Positions 12,751-24,863 of a stretch of DNA of 64,000 nt are shown piece by piece. A program made the position numbers and the translations under genes. Each line of letters begins with the position of its first letter. Position 1 is the stretch's first letter. The stretch is from positions 11,460,213 to 11,524,212 of the forward strand of contig OZ234493.1 in the NCBI GenBank assembly GCA_965153455.1, read 5' to 3'. Under the pieces are notes generated by a model that had not been told where the DNA came from, made no database searches, and was given only the letters and a program-made list of their open reading frames with translations. This stretch comes from Sphagnum compactum (lineage: Eukaryota; Bryophyta; Sphagnopsida; Sphagnales).

Positions 12751-12828
12751 TTAACTTGTGATATTAAAGTTATTCGTAAAGTCAGGAACTTAACTTGTGA
12801 TATTAAAGTTATTCGTAAAGTCAGGAAA
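12751..12828. repeat. Two-copy 39-bp tandem duplication
   Basis: The unit starting TTAACTTGTGATATTAAAG is repeated exactly twice, at 12751 and 12790, differing only at its last base. This is consistent with a recent slippage duplication. Confidence 0.85.
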
Positions 12829-13015
12829 AGACGGTACTGTAACACCCCCTGTTTCACTATTCACAGGGCACACCCTCCCATGCTGTGGCCACTCCTCGCA
12901 AGGCCATGGGACCAAGCATAGTATATCTGTATGTGGTATATTTATGCCTTGGACAAACCAGCATCTATATTGGTACGAAGTTACAGAAACACTTTGTGTT
13001 TGTTTTTAATTATTA

Positions 13016-13160
13016 AGAAATGTGGGTGCAGTTCATTACTCTCCATTCATTAGACCAATGAATTCATTATTTTTCAACTAGTCTCAATTGACTTAAACTA
13101 ATGAATTCATTCGAAATCTAATGAAATCACTTGACAGTGTCAAAGACACTTTTGTTGTAG
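13016..13160. mobile_element. Degenerate CACTA-type MITE (copy of the 31.5-kb element)
   Basis: The stretch from AATGTGGGTGCAGTTCATTA to GACACTTTTGTTGTAG aligns along its length with the intact 154-bp MITE at 31477-31630. It shares the ACCAATGAATT and AAATCTAATGAAATCACTTG blocks. The terminal CACTAC/GTAGTG ends are lost and many CACT words have become CATT, a C-to-T drift expected of old methylated copies. Confidence 0.75.
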
Positions 13161-13637
13161 CTAAAATCCTTTTTTAAGCAGCTCCACAAGTGCTCTGAGT
13201 AGATGGCAATGGAACACAATATTTCCCAAAACCAAGATTAGTTTCTTTTTTTTTTTTTCCTCAACCCCAGAATAAAACTGACACTGCAAATGATCGGTAA
13301 CCAATAATAGATACTAGCAACCCACTTGGACCAACCACCTGACTAAGAGTCTATCCAACAATCAACAGCAGGTATTGTCCTTTGCTGAGCCTTTTGCCTG
13401 CCTTGGTATTAATCTCAGGGAAACTGTCCAGGCCAAAGCCATTGTGGTGAGCCAAAATGTACTGTCCAGGGCCATATATATACCCAGCACCTGTGGAGCT
13501 GCTCTTCGGACCACTTTACAGTAGGAGTCGAGGCTGATGTTCAACTCAAATCATGCATTCCTATTGTGCAAAAGTTGAAATCAGCCCCAAGGGCTAATGA
13601 CACTGGGAGTGACGGGCTGAAATAGAAAAATTCTTTT

Positions 13638-14138
13638 CAATCTGCCCCAAGTTACTAATAAATGCTGAACTTTATGGTACTAGTGATACCCGTGACCTTC
13701 GAACACCCAACCGACGTTGTGCGGGTATCAGAACCAGCCGTGTGTACCCTCAGGTTATCAGTCCGGGTATTTATTCCCTTACCCGACGGGGGTGAGAAAA
13801 TTCAAAACCCCGGTTCTGACATTTTGAACCTTGGTTCCCGAAAGTTTTGGAAATTTTCGAAAACACGTTCCTCTATATAACCACCAGTTCTTTCGGTAGT
13901 GGGGGGGGAGGGGAAGGTTTTTATATCCGCCTCTGGTGCAGTGGGAGAGGGATGCGATCCGACCGTCATTCCTTCTCTTCAGACAGTTGCAATGCTTTGT
14001 GGAGGTCAGGTCCTGGTTTGTACACCTGGCCGGTGCGAAAACCGTGGTGGTCGCCCGCTGCTTCACCGGCCTCTCCCTCCCCCACCCCCCAAAACTCAAT
14101 CTGCCCCAAGTTACTAATCAATGCTGAACTTTATGGTA
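13638..14138. repeat. 417-bp insert bracketed by 42-bp direct repeats
   Basis: Positions 13638-13679 and 14097-14138 match at 41 of 42 bases (beginning CAATCTGCCCCAAGTTACTA). The 417 bases between them are GC-richer than the flanks and contain CTCTATATAACCACC (TATA-like) near 13871 and a G-run at 13899-13910. No protein family was recognised in the long frames that cross this segment. The repeats could mark an insertion with an unusually long duplication, or a duplication that captured the insert. Confidence 0.7.
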
Positions 14139-16399
14139 TTGGCCCCAAGGTTGAAGAAAAGGATACCATCAAAATTGGATGCCAATTTGCAACCCTTGTG
14201 GCCAATGTTGTAGCATTCATGAGTAACTTGGGGTCAGACAAAAAGCCAAAAATGCTCAAACTTCGCCCCTAGTTTTTTCGACCCTGACTCCTAGTGTGAG
14301 GCGGGCCTTAGACTAAATGAGGGTCTCTGAGTTCAATTTTAACATTTCTTTGATGCGTCTTGGGGTTATTACCGGGGAAAGGGCTCATTCAAAAAGGTGA
14401 ATGTTTTAATGTCGGTGCAGGTTCAGCCTCGCCATTAATTACAGGTTTCCCCAATTCCTTCACAAACAACAGACTGGGTTGTGGGCACCATAACACATGT
14501 CAAGTCAGAAAACAAAAATGAGCAAAAAGTTACTGGCTTTCACTAGGCTAATGCCTCAGATTTTTGAATTTTTGAGCAATAATCAAAACCAAAAATGAGC
14601 AATAAGCCAAAAATTCAAAAATTTGCCACTTTTGGTCTTGGACGCTCATCTAAAGGCCTTGGGACCAATTTAAAGCTTTCCACCAATAAGATTGCTTGAA
14701 TTCATTGATCCCTGGACCTTGGACCCTCGTCTAATGTCACTGTTAGTTTCACAACATGTTTTTCCATCATTTATTTAGAGTGCACACATACATACCTCTG
14801 TACCAGTGTTTTCTTTTTCTTTTTTTCTCAATTTTGCAGTTTGTAAACATTGTCCATATTTTCCATTTCTTGAGCATTTTTCTCTCGAACTCAGACTATT
14901 AAAATGAATTTTCCCAATTTCTTCAAAAACAATTTGTAGCCACAGTGCGAAAATTCACCAAGAAAAATCACTGCTCTGTAGAGAATTTCTTTTGTTTTTC
15001 CACTCCGGATTTATTTGCTATGACCATCCATGTAAATTTTTCATTTTCCTCCCAGCCTCCTCCAATCATAGCCACTGGCCAGGGCGAACCAGCACCTACA
15101 CTGGTACACTCACCTTCCTGAGTGAGGCCTCTTGGGTTTAGGGTTTAGGTGTAGGGTTTCGGGTTGTAGATTCAGAGACCCTGATTTTGTCTAAGGACAC
15201 TACATGTATCTATAATGTATTGAAGCTGCCCCCAAAAACTTTGGGATTTTCACCATGGTTCTACTATAGGCCGGGTTCACCTGACCAAGGCAAATTGACC
15301 CCCCAAAGCCCATTTAAATTGCTCATAAATATTCTAAGTATTTATAAATATCATTTCCCTAGCCTAAATCGGGGTCCCAAAGTCCAAATCTATGATTTTT
15401 GGGGCCTAATATGGCCATTTGAATGGATTTTGGGGGTTTTTTTTACACTGATCCCAATGTGGGGGTCAATTCACCCTGGCGGGTTCACCCAAGGCCCCAT
15501 TAATCATGCATTGCCTGCAACATGAGCTCTGGCATAACACTTCAATAATGCACTGGGTGAAATCAGCAAACAGCAGGAAATGTGTGGATCAATATTTTTT
15601 GGGTCAGTTTTGAGATATAGCCCAAGTGGCTATCATCGGTAGGAAGATTTAGTCAGATTTGGCTATGATCTAGATGTGGCATTAGAAAACATCTTTCTCT
15701 TATTTTTGGCTACCTACTTGAAAACCATGTATGGAAATCAGAAGTTTTTACTTTGAATTTGGTTGAATTTTGCCTCTTGACGATCTCAAAAAGCATTTGA
15801 TTTTAGCACTTTTTAATTTATGGCTTAGTTTTTTTTTGGCTATAGTTTTCTGGTAAAAGAGAGGTTGGTGTGTGGATGTGAACAAAAGTCATGATGATAA
15901 GAATGGAGGAGGCCAGAGGGAAAAAGTAAAGCGTGTTTGACAAGTCTCAAGGTGACATTGCATATTCCATCCTCAATTATGAGTAGAAAATAGAGATACG
16001 TGTTCCAGAAAAGAAAGTAAGGAATTGTTCAGTGGCCTAGAAATCGGTAAAGCGCGTAGGCTACGGGCTGAAGAGTCACGGCAAACCCCTTCTAGAAGTT
16101 TCTGGGGGAGGAGAAAATGAAGAAGAAGAAACATCTGTGAGAAAAGTCGAAAAAGGAGTAAGAGAAGAGAGTGGGAATTCCAGGGATATTGTGAAGAGGA
16201 AAGGGGTTGATTTTTTTGGGGAGATCTAGTGGAAAGATCAGCTTAGCTTGCGGGAACCTGTGATGTGAGGGACACCCATCATACCCTGTGTATGCTTTTG
16301 AGATGGCAAAGGATTTGTAGCAGGTTTTATGAGACCAAAAGGTTAAGAGAAAAATATTTATGAGAGCAGTGAGCAAAAGGAATTTCAGTGGTGCGAAAT
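14139..16399. other. Intergenic with dispersed repeat fragments
   Basis: No gene recognised. Near 15080-15115 a phrase containing GAACCAGCACCTACACTGG recurs in similar form at 59519-59550 and inverted near 59800, so it belongs to a dispersed repeat family. TTTAGGGTTTAGG and TAGGGTTTCGGG near 15136-15165 are telomere-like words without an array. Confidence 0.45.
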
Positions 16400-16636
16400 A
16401 TGGCAAATTCATATGGCCTCAAGGGAAAAGGAGTTGATCTTTCACAAGGGCCACCAAAAAGAAAGGGAGATGCTGTGCAGATCCCTGATGTGATTGAGAC
16501 ACCTTTGGTCCCCGCTGAAAATGCTCCTTCAAGCTCCAGATGGCACAGCAATGTGGTGCTTCTTCTTGATCTTCTCATGAGCTTTTCTTTGCACAGTTTT
16601 GTCTTGGGTTTTCCCAAGTTCCATGTTGAAGTTTGA
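16400..16636 (+). other. Unassigned open frame, 78 codons
   Basis: An ATG at 16400 opens a frame with balanced amino-acid usage, including KGVDLSQGPPKRKGDAVQIP and ETPLVPAENAPSSSR, before a hydrophobic tail. Its composition is more protein-like than the surrounding frames, and it lies about 0.9 kb upstream of the hydrolase-NLR exons on the same strand. It could be a first exon of that gene or transposon debris. No family or splice site confirms it. Confidence 0.25.
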
Positions 16637-17558
16637 TTTTTCTTTGCTTTTTTTAATTTTGTTTGGGTGTTGACAATTTTCCTTGACCCTTACAACCATG
16701 ATAGCTTATTGTCCTCACCAAGCATCAGGAGAAGGAGGTCTAGTTCAGATTTGAACTCCCAACCAGCGGCTTCGCAACCATACCCTTTAGGCACTAGGGT
16801 ACCTGAATGTCGTCGATCATTTACAAGCTTCCTTGTCATACATTTTCAGTTTGCCTACTTTCCAGTTTGTTTGTTTAGATAAAAAACAACAGGAAATGGA
16901 GTCATCATTATAGCTCTTACATTAGGCTGGCGACTCAGTTGCTATATAACAAGTAGAATTGGTGAACGGGAAATTCGTCAATTGGCATTGACTAAGAATA
17001 TATTGAAATTGTAAGGTTTGGAACTTTCATTACAGATTATGAGTTAAGTTCAATGTGTAGTCTTGATCCAACAACCTAAGGCAAATTATTAAAATGCTCT
17101 TGGACATTCTTATTGGGTTTGTGTCCCAATTCCTTAGGAGTTCCAGGCCTTAGTGGCCCAAATGTTGGGGAAAATGTCATGAAATGCAAATGAACCAAAC
17201 TAGATGGTTGAGTTAATCAACCCAAACTTGAAAGAATCCCATTCTTCGCATTAACCTTTATGATTGGCATACGTTCCACTTGCTATGTAACAATATTTAT
17301 TTAGTGAACTATGTTTTGAAACTTTGAGGTCTATGACACATGTGAATGATCTTCATTTGTTAGTCATGCAAGAGAGATTTCGTATTATCCCATTCATCTA
17401 TTATTGTCTTCTTGTTAGACTTAATCTTTTCAATTACTTATTGCTTTTATCTAACTACTATAATTTGTATATTGCATTTCTCTAATTTAATATATAGTCA
17501 TATAATTTTCAAGAGATGTTTGAAGAATAGTGTTGACTTTTTTTCATTTTCTTTGTAG

Positions 17559-19666
17559 AAATATCTAGTGCATGATTTAAATCCCGCTTGCAATTCCAAT
17601 AATCCAAACTTGACCATCGTTTTTTTCCATGGGATTGCTTTTGGCACAAATGATGAATGGAAAGAAACATGGACAACGTGGCCCACCAACAATAGAGAGG
17701 AGTGCATATGTTGGCCACAAAAGTGGCTACCCCGAGACTTGAACAACAATGTTCGAATTTTATCATTGTCCTATGATTCTAACATTGTGGCAAGTGTTCA
17801 CAATGATGTGATTGAAATTGGCAAAAACCTCGTTCAAAGTTTGATTACAAATTCAAGGTGTGACAATCTCCTCTATTTATGCACACATTAATTACTTCTC
17901 CTTGTGTACATTAAAGATAATTGTTTACATCTTTAGAATTTTTTAAATGGTTTGCACAAGTTAATTATTCATGTGTGCTAATATTGTGATACACACCAAC
18001 AAGTTTCCATTTATTTGAATTCTTAGATTCATGTAGAAGAACATAAAATGGGGCTTAAATGCAAATGTTTTTGTTGAGGATAATAGCAAAATCTATTTTC
18101 ATATTATAAGTCCAGGGTACAACTAGTTTGGTTTTGATGCCAATTTTTAATTCGCCCTTTTTGAAGTTTTATCTTTGGTAATGCAATTAATTGAATTAAA
18201 TTATATTAATACGTGTAGAAAATTTGCATCCATTTCATTGCAAAAAGATTATTTAAAAAAAGGGCATATCTTTTTTTATTTAAAAAAAAAATTTGAACGA
18301 TATTTCCAAGGTAACACATAGAAGATGAGTTGTACATTAACAAAAGAATGTAAACACCTACATACTTGTACATAATAATTGTTTTACAAAACATGGTTGT
18401 CACATTTTTTAATTAGATTGATGGAGTCACTAAATAATAAATGATAAGTGACAAGCAAATCAATTATGAACTTCTGGTTTAGGTCATGTGTGAATTGAAA
18501 AATTGCCCCAAGTATAATGAAATAAATTTGTACATGCTAATACAATGTTGATAATGGAATTTTGGTGCATTGTTGAATATTTTGTAGTTATCAATCCCTT
18601 TGGGATGGACCGGTGGCATTAATTGCTTATAGTTTTGGAGGTATTGTACTCAAAAGCTTGGTGGTTGAAGCTCGCAAACATGTAAATCAAAGCCCAAGAA
18701 ATGATTTCGATGATGAAGTACACAAATGTTGTGAGACATTTTTAAACAATGTTAAAGGTGTAGTATTTTATGGTGTACCACATGCTGGCGGTACCCAATA
18801 TTTATCACATTATTTCATTTGGCAACATCAACAAATCAACACATTGAGCAAGTCTACAACCCAATCTGGTTTTTTAAAAGATTTAGAATCTTTCAACCCA
18901 CAAATGGAGCACCTTTCAACGGATTTTAAAAATGCCGTTCATGAAGACCTCAACATCTATGCATTTGGGGAAGGATTACCACTCGATGAACATTGGGTAA
19001 AATTTTCATTTCACCATATTAAAAGTTATCCAACTAGGTTCATTAGTTGAACGTTTTTTGTATTGTCAAAACTTGTGTGGGATCATGTACTCAATATTTT
19101 TAAATATATTAATGTGGAGAAGGACTCATGTGTTTTATGAACTTTGTTTCATGAATTACTATTGATGGAAAGGAAATTTGATTCATTTCAAACAGCAAAA
19201 AATAGGATTAAAATTTTCCCTTCATGAAATCAATTCTATATAAATATTTGTGAGGAAAATCATAACATCATTGAAACATGTAGGATTAATGAGATTCAAA
19301 ACCAATAACTTTGTGATGTATTTATATAATTTGCTTACCAAAGGGTTGAAGGAAATTACTTTTACACAAAATATTTCATTTTTATTCAAACATCAATCAT
19401 TATTAAGCTATAGTTTCCACCACCATTTGAAATTACTATGTTACTTATAAGTTAAAGCATAAGTGAATAAACAAATCAATGAGTTTCATTAACTTAATCT
19501 TTTGCACATGCAGGGAATTTTAGTGCCATTTGCCTCAGCTATCCAGTTGTCAAACAATAACCATTACAAAATTGAGGATGTTAATCACTTGACAATTTGC
19601 AAGCCACCGAACAAAGATCATCCAAGCTATTTTTTATTGTTAAAATGTTTGAAAATATGTATGGAG
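17559..19666 (+). other. Alpha/beta-hydrolase (SERAC1-like) module of the NLR, exons 1-3
   Basis: Exon 1 gives NLTIVFFHGIAFGTNDEWKE, the strand and oxyanion-loop region of an alpha/beta-hydrolase. It continues with CWPQKWLPRDL and RILSLSYDSN, typical of SERAC1-like proteins. Exon 2 contains the nucleophile elbow LIAYSFGGIVLKSL, where the usual first Gly of G-x-S-x-G is Ala. VVFYGVPHAGG follows, a typical later strand of this family. Exon 3 (GILVPFASAIQL...) continues the domain with DVNHLTICKPPNKDHPSY, whose His in 'NHLTICKP' occupies the position of the catalytic His in this family. Ser and His candidates are therefore both present. Whether the module hydrolyses a lipid or has been co-opted as a signalling domain cannot be judged. 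Confidence 0.8.
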
Positions 19667-19824
19667 GTAAAAACATCAAATCTAAGTCTTTTGATTTCAT
19701 ATATGTTCATGTAATTTGATACACATTAGGTTGTAACACACTTGAGGTGTATCGCATATGCAATGTCATATATATTAGTTATAAAATAACATATAAATGA
19801 CCTATATTTTGTGAATTTTGACAG

Positions 19825-20886
19825 AAAAATATATTGCTTCCACCTTTGCCATGTCATGAGGTGGCATTGATTGACAAAGCAAAAGACATAAACATCTTAT
19901 TACAAAAGGAATCTATCGTTGGTTTGGTTGGAATGGGTGGGATTGGGAAGACCACTTTGTGCAAAAAATTCTATCATTTGTTTCACAACCAATATGACAA
20001 ATCTAGCTTTTTGGAGGATGTGAAATCAAAGGACAATATCAACGATGTCATAAAACAACTCCTACATGATTTGTGTGGCAAAAGGCTATGCAAGGATGAA
20101 AATGTGAATCAAAAAGACCTTGACCAAATTAGGCAATGTATGAAATCAGAGAAAGTGTTAGTGGTGGTGGATGATGTTGATAAGGCGGAGAACCTCACAT
20201 CCTTGCAACTTATCATTGATAAGAGTGCCAAGAATGCAACTTCTAAAAGCAAAGTACTTGTGAATTGTCGAAATTGGCAAAATTTGAAACCTCATGTAAG
20301 TGAGGATGGAAAAGTGATCATGAAATCTTTGGAGAAAGAGCAAGCAAGGGAACTCTTTATGTTCCATGCATTTGGTAATGCAAATCATGTTCCAACAAAA
20401 GATTTCAAAGATATATGTATGAAGATTATAAAAGCTTGTGGGGGGCTCCCTTTAAGTCTTGAAGTATTGGGTTCTTTTTTGTGCAATACCAAAGAATTGG
20501 AAATCTGGAAAGGTGCATTGAGCAAATTGAAAAGCGGGCAAAGTTTCACCGGGGGAAATGATAATGAAGAGCTTTGGAGTAAACTGAAAATTTCTTATGA
20601 CTACTTGGATAAGCAACATCAAAACATGTTTTTAGATATTGCTTGTTTTTTGGGTGGTTTGAAAATAAGTACAATTTGTCGAGCATGGAGTGGAGATTAT
20701 TTACACCCAAAATTTGGATTACAAAATTTACAACATAGATCTTTAATCCAATGGGGAGAAAGTCGAATCTTGTACAGACATGAACAATTACGAGACATGG
20801 GTCAAAATATTGCAATGGAACTTCCAATTATGAATCGATTTATATGGAAATCAAATAAGCCAAATTCCTTTTTACAAAAAGATGAG
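19825..20886 (+). other. NB-ARC module of the NLR, exon 4
   Basis: This single 354-codon exon carries all NB-ARC landmarks in order. These are the P-loop GLVGMGGIGKTTLCKKF (about 19920-19970), kinase-2 VLVVVDDVDK (20157), an RNBS-B-like KVLVNCRNW (20250), GLPL as CGGLPLSLEVLG (20440) and RNBS-D as FLDIACFLGG (20631). The ARC2 MHD position reads YRHEQLRDMGQNIA (20777), so the canonical Met-His-Asp is Arg-His-Glu here. Altered MHD motifs can change NLR activation, but in a damaged gene it may simply be drift. The exon is uninterrupted and ends at a clean GAG|GTTGAC donor. Confidence 0.88.
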
Positions 20887-21334
20887 GTTGACACCATACT
20901 ATTTCAATCCTATAATTTTATTTTGATTTTCTATGATTTTTTTTTTGTCCCAAATCAAATGTTTTACCTTTCAATCTTGATTTTATAAATACATGTTTTT
21001 TTAAAAAATATGGGCATTATGATGAAATGTTGTTTTATATTGATAATTCTTTTGTTTTCATTTCATGTGATAGGTGGGGGAAAATTTAGAAGGCATTTCA
21101 TTGAAAAAATGTTTCAATTTGCTTGCATTGGCCCAAATTGGATCAAAGGGATTTCACAACCTTAGGTTGGTTGACCTAACAGAAGCCTCACCAACTATTG
21201 TGAAAATGTGCATGCAAAGGTGAAATTTGAATAATGTGAAGTGGTTGTGCTTCAAAAAATGCATGATTCGAAAGTTGCCAAGTAATTTGTTTTATTGTTC
21301 ACAATTAAAAGTACTTGATTTGACAGAATGCCTA

Positions 21335-22195
21335 AGTTTGGAAAACATACCTTCATGTATTGGCCAATTGAATGCACTCCAAGAGTTAAATTTGAATGGG
21401 TGTTCCAACTTAAAAGAACTTCCTTCATCTATTGGCCGATTGAATGCACTCCAAGAGCTTGATTTGAGTAGGTGTTCCAAGTTGAAAAAATTACCTTCAT
21501 CTATTGGCCAATTGAATGCACTCCAAAAACTTTATTTGTGGGAGTGTTCCAACTTGAAAGAACTACCTTCATCTATTGGCCAATTGAATGCACTCCAAAA
21601 ACTTTATTTGTGGGAGTGTTCCAACTTGAAAGAACTACCTTCATCTATTGGCGAATTGAATGCACTCCAACATTTTTTTTTGTCGGAGTGTTTCAACTTG
21701 AAAGAATTACCTTCATCTATTGGCCAATTGAATGCACTCCAACAGCTTTTTTTGTGGGAGTGTTCCAACTTGAAAGAACTACCCTCATCTATTGGCCAAT
21801 TGAATGCACTCCAAGAGCTTTCTTTGTGGAAGTGTTCTAACTTGAAAGAACTACCTTCATCTATTGGCCAATTGAATGCACTCTAAGAACTTGATTTGAT
21901 GGGGTGTTCCAACTTGAAAGAATTACCTTCATCTATTGGCCAATTGAATGCACTCCAAAGGCTTATTTTGTCGGAGTGTTTCAACTTGAAAGAACTACCT
22001 TCATCTATTGGCCGATTGAATGCACTCCAAGAGCTTTCTTTGTCGGAGTGTTCCAACTTGAAAGAACTACCTTCATCTATTGGCGAATTGAATGCACTCC
22101 AAAAGCTTTTTTAAAATGAGTGTTCCAACCTGAAAGAACTACCTTCATCTCCTGGTCAATTGAATGCACTCCAAAAGCTTAGTTTGAATGGAAAG
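21335..22195 (+). repeat. LRR array: about twelve 72-bp units
   Basis: The phrase ATTGGC(C/G)(A/G)ATTGAATGCACTCC recurs every 72 bases from 21359 to about 22151. Each unit encodes a 24-residue leucine-rich repeat of the form CSNLKELPSSIGQLNALQEL plus four residues. Units differ by only a few bases, far closer than normal LRRs, and keep the reading phase even across the two TAA codons at 21884 and 22112. One TAA arose from a CAA in the conserved CTC-CAA pair. The uniformity implies recent expansion or gene conversion. Confidence 0.92.
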
Positions 22196-22213
22196 TTGAA
22201 AGGCAAAAAATGA

Positions 22214-24863
22214 ATGTTGGGCACTTTTACATACCATGTCAACACCTCAATTGCAAGTGCTACTTAGTAAACATGGCAACAACCATTGTGCCATGTTCTA
22301 CAAACATTGGTATGCATGGTTTTAATAAACAAATATTTCTTGAAGTTGCGAAAGCCAACAAAACCACAATGATGACAATATGTTTGTTATCTTATAAAGA
22401 CCCCAACAAGTAGATTTTGAAAACTATCAAATTAATTGATGATTTCTCATAAACATTCAAATCCTAGGTTCCATGATAGATGGTGGGCAAAAATGACTCA
22501 ACTTCCAAGGAAACATTATTCACATTAGGATGTGACCTTTCACCTAGATCCCTATTAAAAGAAATTTGGCATTGAAAAAATAATAATAAAACTAGTTTTT
22601 TCTATACTTCAATGCATAAAAATATATATATGGACAAGGATAGCTTGATGCCCAAAAAAAGAAAGGACTTTTTTGTCAATAGATGCATTGTCACTATTAG
22701 AAAACGGCTAAAACACTCATTTGGTTTGCCACCCACCTATGGTGCAATTGATGTTGGATAAACAACCTCTTCAAGTTGAAAATTTGTTGAACACCCATTT
22801 CACTAACTTGTGGTAGTTTCAATACTCTTGTTGCTAGTGGCTTGTCATGGATGGTTGCCTGATTGGTAAATTGTTCCATCAAGTTGTTCGCTATCATCAA
22901 TTGCAAATCCTCTTGTATGAATGGATAGGTTCGTAAGAGATGTCCTTGTTTATATAAGGTACATTTTTTTGATTATGTGTTCTAATTAATTTTGAAATAA
23001 ACTTGGTTGGAACCTTTTTGGAAATGTGGTTGTAGACATTGCTAATGTAAAAGTCCAAGATCGTTGAAACCACCATGAAAAATAATTGGCACTCTTGCCA
23101 CTAGACAAGTTCTTCCCCCGCTTGTCCCATTTTCACCATATTGTTTTTTGCCCTTACAAGAACATTTTGTGAGTAGTGTTGTAGTGGTCTACCGCCCATT
23201 GATTGTCTCATGTTACTAATCACTCGTTAAAAAAGATCTTTGATATGTGATAGGTCTTATTTCAAATCTTGGTACAACAAGTATATTTCAATGGATGCTT
23301 ATATGAACTTGCACACAACACCCCTAAATCTTGACAAAAAAAAAAAGATTACAAAATTTCCTCCAAATCCAACTCCTAAGGATGGTCACCAAACAATAAA
23401 TATTAATTTAATTCTATGAAATTTATATCAAAACAGGTTTTAAAATGATGTTTTAACTACATGTTTTAAAATCTACTAACAATTTTATTATTAACAGTCT
23501 TGATAGGTTCTTTACTTGCACATATTAACAAGTGTTTGTTATTAAAATCCTTAGCTGATGTTAGTTTTTTTAAAACATAACCTCTACTTGTTTTGCCACA
23601 CAATATCAATGTTATTGAAGCACACAATTTTGTAAAGAAAAAGTGATACACCACAAAAAATTAGGGAGAAAAGGAAACGGTGTTCCATTTCCCTCCAAAT
23701 CCTCCTTTGAAAAAAATGAAAAAAATAAAAAAATTCTGCATCATGTCCAAATCTAAACTAGTTTTGAAATTGTTTACCTATCCAAGCTTACTTTGTCTAC
23801 CTATGCCCTAACACCTAGTTTTTCATGGTTGCAACTATGGTTCAACCTATTGTTTCATACCTAAGTTGTCTCCCTTGTGGTTGTAATAGAATTTGTTTTG
23901 TTTGTGACAATTTTTAGCACATTAAGAAAAAAAATTTGGGCAAAAATTTGAACTTGAACCCTAAACACAATTTTGATCTTTCCATTATTATTATTGAGCC
24001 TCATGCAGATTGTAGGATGTAATATTCTTTCATTGTCCATCCTCAATCTTCTATTTCCCCTTTTGTGAACTATTCTCCACCATTGCCAATTCCCATGTTG
24101 TCCCATCTCATCTTAAAACCCACTTTAGTTTTCACCCAAAAAACTTTCATACAAATTTTCACTTCTAAAAAAGCCTTGTTTGTTGATATTCCTGCTGTTT
24201 AGATTAGTTACAATTGCTCCCACACTTCTTCTCATAGTTGTGACAAACAAGAGTTTTCCCACTTTATGACCTCTAGCTATTCACCAAACACAACCTATTT
24301 GAAAGACATGGTGTGTTGCAAACCTTGGAGTTGCAATATTGGACGTTAGCAATGCACATAGTTACTATTATTCAAGGAGGGACAAATTGAGTAGGTTATC
24401 GTCTCCAAGTAAGCAATGCATGCTATCACTTAAAGTACTTTCAACTTTCATGTCTCATATGCCTTCAACTCTTAGTATTAGCCAAATTGTCACAATTACT
24501 AGTATTGTTAATTCAATGGCATATTCTGTGTTGTGTATGCAATCTATTCATATTGGAAGTTCGGTTCACCGTACACAGGAAAATGGAGAATGATCCTTTT
24601 TGAATTGCATCTTAGGTCCCCTCAAAATTTTGAACAATCAAACCACTTGAACATCTTTGTGCGCATTTTGTCTTTCTACAAAACTTGTACAATGTCAAAT
24701 CTCCATCAGATAGCTGACTTGATTGTCAATGACAGTCTCATGAGGCAAACATGAGAGTCTTGATATTCATTTCCAGTTCAGCCAGTAATTCAGTGAAAAT
24801 GGAGCTACTGTTGTGACTATATAGGTGTAGTGACTTACTCCAAAGCCAATTCAGCTTTTAGTA
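22214..24863. other. AT-rich intergenic, no gene recognised
   Basis: No coherent coding signal. CACTATTAGAAAAC at 22691 looks like one CACTA-type terminus, but no matching inverted end was found downstream. Confidence 0.45.

Larger units (their letters stand above)
17559..22213 (+). pseudogene. Alpha/beta-hydrolase-NB-ARC-LRR (HNL-type) immune receptor, interrupted
   Basis: Five exons join without phase conflict: 17559-17857, 18588-18996, 19514-19666, 19825-20886 and 21074-22213, all with GT-AG introns. They encode an N-terminal SERAC1-like alpha/beta-hydrolase, an NB-ARC ATPase switch and a C-terminal LRR array. This is the HNL class of intracellular NLR receptors described in liverworts. 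In the last exon three premature in-frame stops occur (TGA 21221, TAA 21884, TAA 22112) before the natural-looking TGA at 22211. There are no frameshifts, so inactivation looks recent. The first coding exon was not found: the exon at 17559 begins in phase 0 after an acceptor, so an upstream exon is expected. If the TGA at 21221 is tolerated or the LRR part is dispensable, a truncated hydrolase-NB-ARC protein could still be made. Confidence 0.82.

Noticed and set aside
13847-14272. 141-codon plus frame, Ser/Pro/Gly-rich
   Set aside because: It crosses one of the 42-bp direct repeats and has no family resemblance; it probably arises from GC-rich insert sequence.
16735-16812. Minus-strand segment with a weak B-box-like GAGTTCAAATCTG
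   Set aside because: The A box is poor and no cloverleaf forms; weaker than the two tRNA-like segments reported.
21472-21840. Repeated plus-strand frame (IYWPIECTP units) overlapping the LRR
   Set aside because: It is the out-of-frame reading of the 72-bp LRR units.
22691-22704. Possible single CACTA terminus CACTATTAGAAAAC
   Set aside because: No matching inverted end or target duplication could be found.
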